This document shows, in pieces, positions 6,078 to 10,000 of a DNA stretch of 10,000 bases. The DNA comes from Actinomycetota bacterium (GTDB lineage Bacteria > Actinomycetota > Thermoleophilia > Gaiellales > Gaiellaceae). Below the pieces are notes generated by a model. It did not search any database and was not told where the DNA came from. It saw nothing but the letters and a program-made list of their open reading frames with translations. The DNA is taken from assembly GCA_013817555.1 (NCBI GenBank), contig JACDCN010000057.1, forward strand, positions 1 through 10,000, given 5' to 3'. The translations under genes and the position numbers were made by a program. Positions within the stretch are counted from its first letter, which is position 1; each line of letters starts with the position of its first letter.

Positions 6078-7913
6078 GGCGAGCCCGCGCGCCTTACGAC
6101 TCGCCGCGGTCTGGCGCCGCTGGGCGGAGAGCTCGGCTTTGCGCAGGCGCACGTGACCCGGCGTCACCTCGACGGCTTCATCCTCGCGGATGTACTCGAG
6201 CGCCTGATCGAGCGAGAGCGGCCTGGGTGGAATCAGGCGAACGGTTTCGTCCGCATTCGGAGCGCGCATGTTCGACAGCTTCTTCTCCTTCGTCGGGTTC
6301 ACGTCGAGATCCCCGGCGCGGGCGTTCTCCCCGACGATCATCCCTTCGTAGACATCGACTCCCGGGCCGATGAAGAGGGAGCCGCGCTCCTGCAGGTTGA
6401 GCACCGCAAAGGCAGTCGACTTGCCACGTCGATCGGCCACGAGCGCGCCGGTCGGTCGAGTGCGAAGCTCGCCGACCCACGGCTCGAAGCGGTCGAACAC
6501 ATGGTGCAGGATCCCCGTGCCGCGGGTTTCGGTCAGGAACTCCGTGCGAAAGCCGATGAGGCCGCGCGCGGGCACGACGACGTCCATCCGCACCCAGCCG
6601 CTGCCGTGGTTGACGAGCGCCTCCGTGCGCCCCTTGCGGAGCGCGAAGAGCTGCGTCACGACGCCGAGATACTCCTCGGGCACGTCGATGGAAACGCGCT
6701 CGAACGGCTCGTGCAGGACGCCGTCGACGTATCGCGTCACAACCTGCGGCTTGCCGACCGTCAGCTCGAAGCCTTCACGCCGCATCTGCTCGACGAGGAT
6801 CGCGAGCTGGAGCTCGCCGCGACCTTGCACTTCCCACGTGTCGGGCGACTCGGTCGGGAGGACGCGTAACGAGACGTTGCCGATGAGCTCCGTCCGCAGC
6901 CGCGCCTCGACGAGGGTCGCGGTCACCTTGTCTCCATCGAGGCCGGCGAGCGGCGAGGTGTTGATCCCGATCGTCACGGAGAGCGACGGCTCGTCGACCG
7001 AGATAACCGGTAGTGGGCGCGGATCGTCCGGATCCGCGAGCGTCTCACCGATTGTTACCTCGGGAATGCCGGCGACGGCGATGATCTCGCCCGGTCCAGC
7101 CTCGTCCGCCTCAACGCGATCGAGTGCCTCGGTCACGTATAGCTCCGTCACCTTCGCGCGCTCGATCGTCCCGTCGGAACGGCACCACGCGATCTGCTGG
7201 GCGCGGCGGATCGTTCCCTGGAGGACGCGGCAGAGGGCGAGCCTGCCGACGTACGGCGAGGCATCGAGATTCGTGACGAGCGCCTGCAGCGGATGGCCCT
7301 CGTCGTAGGTCGGAGCAGGGATGCGCTCGAGGATCAGGTCGAGCAGAGGCTGCAGGTCCGGCTCGAGCTCGTCTGGGTCGGGATCGAGTGACGCGCGCCC
7401 CGCCTTCGCGTTGCAGTAGACGATCGGAAACTCGATCTGAGTCTCGTCAGCGTCGAGATCCAGGAAGAGCTCGTAGACCTCGTTGACGACCGCCTTGATC
7501 CGCGCGTCCGGCCGATCGACCTTGTTGACGACGAGGATTACCGGCAGCTGTGCCTCAAGCGCCTTTCGGAGCACGAAGCGCGTCTGCGGGAGCGGCCCCT
7601 CGCTCGCGTCGACGAGCAGGAGCACGCCGTCCACCATCGTCAAGCCACGCTCGACCTCGCCTCCGAAATCGGCGTGGCCGGGCGTGTCGATGATGTTGAT
7701 CTTCGTCGGCCCGTAGCGGACGGCCGTGTTCTTCGCGAGGATCGTGATGCCTTTCTCGCGCTCGAGGTCCATCGTGTCGAGCACGCGCTCGGCGACGTCC
7801 TGATTCGCGCGGAACGCGCCCGACTCCCACAGGAGAGCATCGACGAGCGTCGTCTTGCCGTGATCGACGTGCGCGACGATCGCGACGTTGCGGATCTCAG
7901 AGCGATTGGGCAC
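6066..7913 (-). CDS. typA: Translational GTPase TypA/BipA
   Basis: TypA/BipA is an EF-G-like ribosome-binding GTPase linked to 50S assembly and to growth in cold or stress. The chosen GTG start gives 615 residues beginning MPNRSEIRNVAIVAHVDHGKTT, as in the family. An in-frame TTG at 7934-7932 would add seven poorly conserved residues and lies inside a hairpin. Counting from that TTG, the GTPase motifs are AHVDHGKT (21-28), EKGITI (60-65), DTPGH (83-87), NKVD (137-140) and an NAKAG segment (175-179) in the G5 position. Later landmarks are GRGELQLAILVEQMRREGFEL, the TypA hallmark ARGLIGFRTEFLTETRGTGI and KEKKLSNMRA near the C-terminus. All domains are present and length is normal. It lies downstream of a DEAD-box helicase in the same direction. 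Confidence 0.96.
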   Translation of the reverse strand: MPNRSEIRNVAIVAHVDHGKTTLVDALLWESGAFRANQDVAERVLDTMDLEREKGITILAKNTAVRYGPTKINIIDTPGHADFGGEVERGLTMVDGVLLLVDASEGPLPQTRFVLRKALEAQLPVILVVNKVDRPDARIKAVVNEVYELFLDLDADETQIEFPIVYCNAKAGRASLDPDPDELEPDLQPLLDLILERIPAPTYDEGHPLQALVTNLDASPYVGRLALCRVLQGTIRRAQQIAWCRSDGTIERAKVTELYVTEALDRVEADEAGPGEIIAVAGIPEVTIGETLADPDDPRPLPVISVDEPSLSVTIGINTSPLAGLDGDKVTATLVEARLRTELIGNVSLRVLPTESPDTWEVQGRGELQLAILVEQMRREGFELTVGKPQVVTRYVDGVLHEPFERVSIDVPEEYLGVVTQLFALRKGRTEALVNHGSGWVRMDVVVPARGLIGFRTEFLTETRGTGILHHVFDRFEPWVGELRTRPTGALVADRRGKSTAFAVLNLQERGSLFIGPGVDVYEGMIVGENARAGDLDVNPTKEKKLSNMRAPNADETVRLIPPRPLSLDQALEYIREDEAVEVTPGHVRLRKAELSAQRRQTAASRKARGLAPVS

Positions 7914-7924
7914 GACTGTGCTAG

Positions 7925-7970
7925 TCGCGCGCAAGACCGGGATCCGCTAGCGCGGACCCCGGTCGCGCGA
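7925..7970 (-). promoter_or_regulatory. Strong hairpin in the helicase-typA gap (terminator-like or typA leader structure)
   Basis: Twelve-base arms (7936-7947 and 7952-7963, ACCGGGATCCGC and GCGGACCCCGGT on the plus strand) close a four-base TAGC loop. The one imperfect position is A/C on the plus strand but a G-U wobble in minus-strand RNA. An outer seven-base arm TCGCGCG/CGCGCGA (7925-7931 with 7964-7970) extends it, with a four-base bulge at 7932-7935. No U run follows on the minus strand, so it is not a classical intrinsic terminator. The bulge contains the alternative TTG start of typA. It lies about 70 bases past the helicase stop and 11 bases before the typA GTG. Confidence 0.6.
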
Positions 7971-8038
7971 AAATCCCTGAAGGCGTCCGCTTCGCGGCCG
8001 CAGCGTCTGTGGCTTTCATATCAACCTCACGGTTCCCT

Positions 8039-9211
8039 CTACCACTTCGAGCGCCGGCCGCGGCGACTCGTGTAAAGGAGCTTCGGCCGGGCGGTGCTCA
8101 GGCCAGCCTGCTCGAACTGCTCGCGGTGCCCGAGCCGATTCGCCGCACGGCTTGTCTCGGCTTCCTGGTCGGGAAGGACGAAGGTGATCGCGATCCCGGT
8201 GCGTCCTGCGCGCCCGGTGCGCCCGGTGCGGTGGACGTAGCCCTTGTCCTCCTCCGGCGGGTCGTAGTTGATGACGTGCGCGATGTCGTCGATGTCGAGT
8301 CCGCGGGCCGCGACGTCCGTCGCGACGAGAACCTGCACCTTGCCCGACTCGAAACGCCGAAGCGCGCGCTGCCGCTGCCCCTGAGAGAGGTCGCCGTGCA
8401 TCGAGACGGCGTCGACCTGGTGGAAAGCCAGCTTCTTGGCAAGCCGATCGGCTCCGCGTCTCGTGCGTACGAAGACGAGTGTGAGACCGTCGGTAGCCCG
8501 GATGTGCTCGACCAGGGTCTCGACCTTCGTATCCTGGCTCACGGCGACGAAACGGTGCGATATCTCGCCGACTGCGCGGTCTGCGGGGAGATCGGCCTCG
8601 AAGCGCGAGGGGCTGCTCGTATATGCACGCGCTAGCTCGCCCACCTCGCCATCGAGCGTGGCCGAGAAGAACATCGTCTGCCGGTTCTTCGGCAGGAGCC
8701 GCACGATCTTGTCGACCTGCGGCTTGAAGCCCATGTCGAGCATCCGGTCGGCTTCGTCCAGGATCAGGATGCGGACTGCGCTGAGGTCGAGAAGCCTGCG
8801 ATCGGCGAGGTCCTGAAGACGACCTGGTGTCGCCACGAGGATGTTCGCCCCTCGCGCGCGATCCGCCTGCGCCTTCAGCGGCATGCCGCCGTACACGGCG
8901 GCAACGCGAAGACCGTTCGCGGAGGCGATCGCCGAGAAGTCCTCGGTGACCTGAACCGCGAGCTCGCGGGTCGGGACGAGGACGAGCGCGCTCGGGTGCC
9001 GGTCCTGCTTGGTCGTGCGCTCGACGATCGGGATCGCGAACGCGAGTGTCTTGCCCGACCCGGTCGGCGACTTCGCGAGCACGTCAAGCCCCGCAAGCGC
9101 GTCCGGGAGGACGAGAGATTGAATGGTGAATGGCACGTGGATCGAGCGCGCCGCGAGTGCGTCTGAAACGCGCGCGGACACGCCGAGCTCACGGAAAGAC
9201 TGGTGGGACAT
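8039..9211 (-). CDS. DEAD-box ATP-dependent RNA helicase
   Basis: This 390-residue protein unwinds short RNA duplexes with ATP; bacterial relatives (RhlE, DeaD/CsdA, SrmB) act in ribosome assembly, mRNA decay and cold growth. The motifs are complete: the Q motif (Phe 6 and FTIQ with Gln 31), motif I AKSPTGSGKT (46-55), Ia PTREL (80-84), Ib TPGR (128-131), II DEAD (152-155), III SAT (183-185), V ATDVAARGLDI (297-307) and VI HRTGRTGR (327-334). The tail after about 350 is short and basic, ending TSRRGRRSKW, so this is a minimal RhlE-like form without the long C-terminal domain of DeaD. The ATG at 9211-9209 has a Shine-Dalgarno AAAGGAG (9229-9223), 11 bases upstream. The long GC-rich gap upstream (9212-9429) leaves room for a 5' leader. 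Which named helicase it is cannot be settled. Confidence 0.95.
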   Translation of the reverse strand: MSHQSFRELGVSARVSDALAARSIHVPFTIQSLVLPDALAGLDVLAKSPTGSGKTLAFAIPIVERTTKQDRHPSALVLVPTRELAVQVTEDFSAIASANGLRVAAVYGGMPLKAQADRARGANILVATPGRLQDLADRRLLDLSAVRILILDEADRMLDMGFKPQVDKIVRLLPKNRQTMFFSATLDGEVGELARAYTSSPSRFEADLPADRAVGEISHRFVAVSQDTKVETLVEHIRATDGLTLVFVRTRRGADRLAKKLAFHQVDAVSMHGDLSQGQRQRALRRFESGKVQVLVATDVAARGLDIDDIAHVINYDPPEEDKGYVHRTGRTGRAGRTGIAITFVLPDQEAETSRAANRLGHREQFEQAGLSTARPKLLYTSRRGRRSKW

Positions 9212-9373
9212 GTGTTGTTCGACTCCTTTACGAGTTCGAGACTTGCCTACCTCGAAACACCCGAAGGAGGAACGAGAAGCTCATCTCACCGGCCGGCTGG
9301 ATTGCCCACCGTCGTGCCAGGGTAGCAGGCATTTCCCGTCTTGCTGACTCGCTGGCTGAATACCTCGGTTGAA

Positions 9374-9425
9374 CCCTTCGCTCGAGTTGCTCCGAATAGC
9401 AGTCCACACGAAGCGACAGGGAGGA
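9374..9425 (+). promoter_or_regulatory. Potential 5'-leader hairpin overlapping the ribosome binding site of the gene at 9430
   Basis: CCCT and TCGCT (9374-9382) can pair with AGCGA (9412-9416) and AGGG (9418-9421), with a single bulged C at 9417. Inside it, TGCT (9388-9391) pairs with AGCA (9398-9401) around a six-base loop. The distal arm covers the first bases of the Shine-Dalgarno GGGAGGA (9419-9425), which lies four bases before the ATG, so folding could hide the ribosome binding site. I do not recognise a known riboswitch class. The structure may be chance in GC-rich DNA. Confidence 0.3.
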
Positions 9426-9429
9426 AGCA

Positions 9430-9526
9430 ATGCGGAAGAAGTTTCCGAAGGGCATAGTCCTGCTGGCCACGATTGGCGCGATGCTCGTCGCCGCGCCCGC
9501 CGTAATGGCGTGGGGTGGCGGGGGTT
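9430..9526 (+). pseudogene. 5' end of a disrupted gene: ribosome binding site plus signal-peptide-like start
   Basis: An ATG at 9430 follows the strong Shine-Dalgarno GGGAGGA at 9419-9425. It opens a frame with two Lys-rich N-terminal residues pairs, a hydrophobic core (IVLLATIGAMLVAAPAVMA) and an Ala-x-Ala-like end followed by WGGGG, which looks like a Sec signal peptide or a first membrane helix. After the G5 run at 9520-9524 this frame becomes Arg/His-rich and loses protein character, although it stays open to the window end. The neighbouring frame then encodes a plausible membrane protein. I read this as the front of a gene that is either fused out of frame to a diguanylate cyclase remnant or joined to it by a one-base shift. 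The extent given ends at the point where coding character changes frame. Confidence 0.5.
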
Positions 9527-10000
9527 GCGACCAACTTGGCCTATCCGATCGGCGACCTCGGTCTACTCGCGCTCGTCGTCGCGGCCGTCACGGTCGTAGG
9601 ATTGAGGAACTCCGGTATCTGGCTTCGGGTCGCGGGCGCGTTCGCATTCTTTGCGGTGACGGACAGCATCTTTCTCGTACAGGTAGCGGAGGGCACCTAT
9701 GCCATTGGTGGCCTCATCGACCTCGGTTGGCCGATCGCCGCCCTGCTTGTGGGATTGGCCGCGTCCAGACCCGAAGGACGCGCGCGCACCAACGTGCGGA
9801 CGGGGACGATGGGCGCTATGCCTGCTGTATTCGGGTTCATGGGGGTTGCGCTGGTCGTGGTCGACCACTTCGTCACCATGAACGCGCTAGCGCTCGGCCT
9901 CGCGACGGCCTCAATCCTCGTCATCCTTGTCCGCCTGTATCTGACGGTGAGAGAGAACACGAGCCTACTCGCGCGCAGCCGGCGAGAGGCGGCGACGGAC
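9515..10000 (+). CDS. Membrane sensor region of a GGDEF-type (diguanylate cyclase) protein, N-terminally truncated and running off the right edge
   Basis: The frame is open from 9506 (TAA at 9503-9505) to the edge. Counted from a GTG at 9515, the 162 codons contain TNLAYPIGDLGLLALVV (6-22), a VTDSIFLVQVAEGTY segment (48-62), LIDLGWPIAALLVGLAA (67-83), two more hydrophobic stretches (about 101-116 and 123-141) and the helix LTVRENTSLLARSRREAATD (143-162). In many actinobacterial c-di-GMP proteins this order of segments is the second half of a multi-TM N-terminal region, and the RENxxLLxxSRREAxTD linker leads straight into a GGDEF domain (ALTGLGNRR). The GGDEF domain itself would start just beyond the window. 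The first half of the usual membrane region, some 120-150 residues, is absent, and no ribosome binding site precedes the GTG. The fragment is probably a pseudogene or one half of a frameshifted gene; the family call is inferred from the linker and TM pattern. Confidence 0.62.
   Translation, partial: MAGVATNLAYPIGDLGLLALVVAAVTVVGLRNSGIWLRVAGAFAFFAVTDSIFLVQVAEGTYAIGGLIDLGWPIAALLVGLAASRPEGRARTNVRTGTMGAMPAVFGFMGVALVVVDHFVTMNALALGLATASILVILVRLYLTVRENTSLLARSRREAATD

Noticed and set aside
6153..7308. Plus-strand open frames of 238 and 312 codons opposite typA
   Set aside because: They are antisense shadows: TypA is complete and strongly conserved on the minus strand, and the antisense products show no domain-like sequence.
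8009..8816. Plus-strand open frames opposite the DEAD-box helicase
   Set aside because: These are antisense shadows of a complete helicase with every motif in place.
9212..9429. c-di-GMP-I (GEMM) or ydaO-type c-di-AMP riboswitch upstream of the GGDEF-like gene
   Set aside because: I looked for the conserved core strings by eye and did not find them; only scattered short resemblances such as GGGTAGCAGG occur. A covariance-model search would settle it.
9369..9599. 76-codon open frame starting at TTG 9369
   Set aside because: It lies in a third frame, covers the strong Shine-Dalgarno of the ATG at 9430 and has no protein-like character.
1..10000. Defence island, CRISPR array, toxin-antitoxin pair or prophage
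   Set aside because: No repeat-spacer pattern, nuclease/helicase defence cassette, small paired toxin genes or phage structural genes are visible. The lone DEAD-box protein has a housekeeping RNA-helicase layout.

Overview
This is chromosomal DNA from a high-GC bacterium. The GC-rich third codon positions, the frequent GTG and TTG starts, the leaderless-looking promoters and the protein types all suit an actinobacterium. Solirubrobacterales, Gaiellales or another Thermoleophilia lineage is my guess from protein style, not a proof. Most of the window is ordinary, densely packed housekeeping and accessory genes. The two ends carry signs of rearrangement.

Left end (1-2067): the start of an IS1595-like insertion sequence, with its transposase reading leftward, ends at about position 169. 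It abuts a cyclopropane-fatty-acyl-phospholipid synthase (CFA)-type methyltransferase whose N-terminal part is missing and whose recognisable protein sequence begins at the junction. A second, different SAM methyltransferase of the CFA / coclaurine N-methyltransferase-like type overlaps its stop codon by four bases.

Middle (2064-6059): a PhzF-family protein converges on the methyltransferase pair, sharing a CTAG stop palindrome. A short histidine phosphatase starts divergently from phzF and leads into an ABC-2 exporter pair (ATPase, then permease) that ends at a strong hairpin terminator. Then come a YugP-type membrane zinc peptidase on the minus strand and a small conserved hypothetical protein on the plus strand. 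Four of these genes have a TAnnnT-like -10 element 6-7 bases before the start codon, which suggests leaderless mRNAs.

Right part (6066-9211, minus strand): a DEAD-box RNA helicase lies upstream of the translational GTPase TypA/BipA, separated by a strong hairpin. Both families act in ribosome assembly and cold adaptation.

Right end (9212-10000): a strong ribosome binding site and a signal-peptide-like start in one frame are followed, after a G5 run, by the back half of a multi-TM sensor region in another frame. That region is of the kind that precedes GGDEF diguanylate cyclase domains. The locus looks deleted or frameshifted. I found no CRISPR array, tRNA, rRNA, phage, toxin-antitoxin or defence cassette, and nothing that convincingly forms a new multi-gene system. 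No stretch longer than 300 bases lacks a gene.
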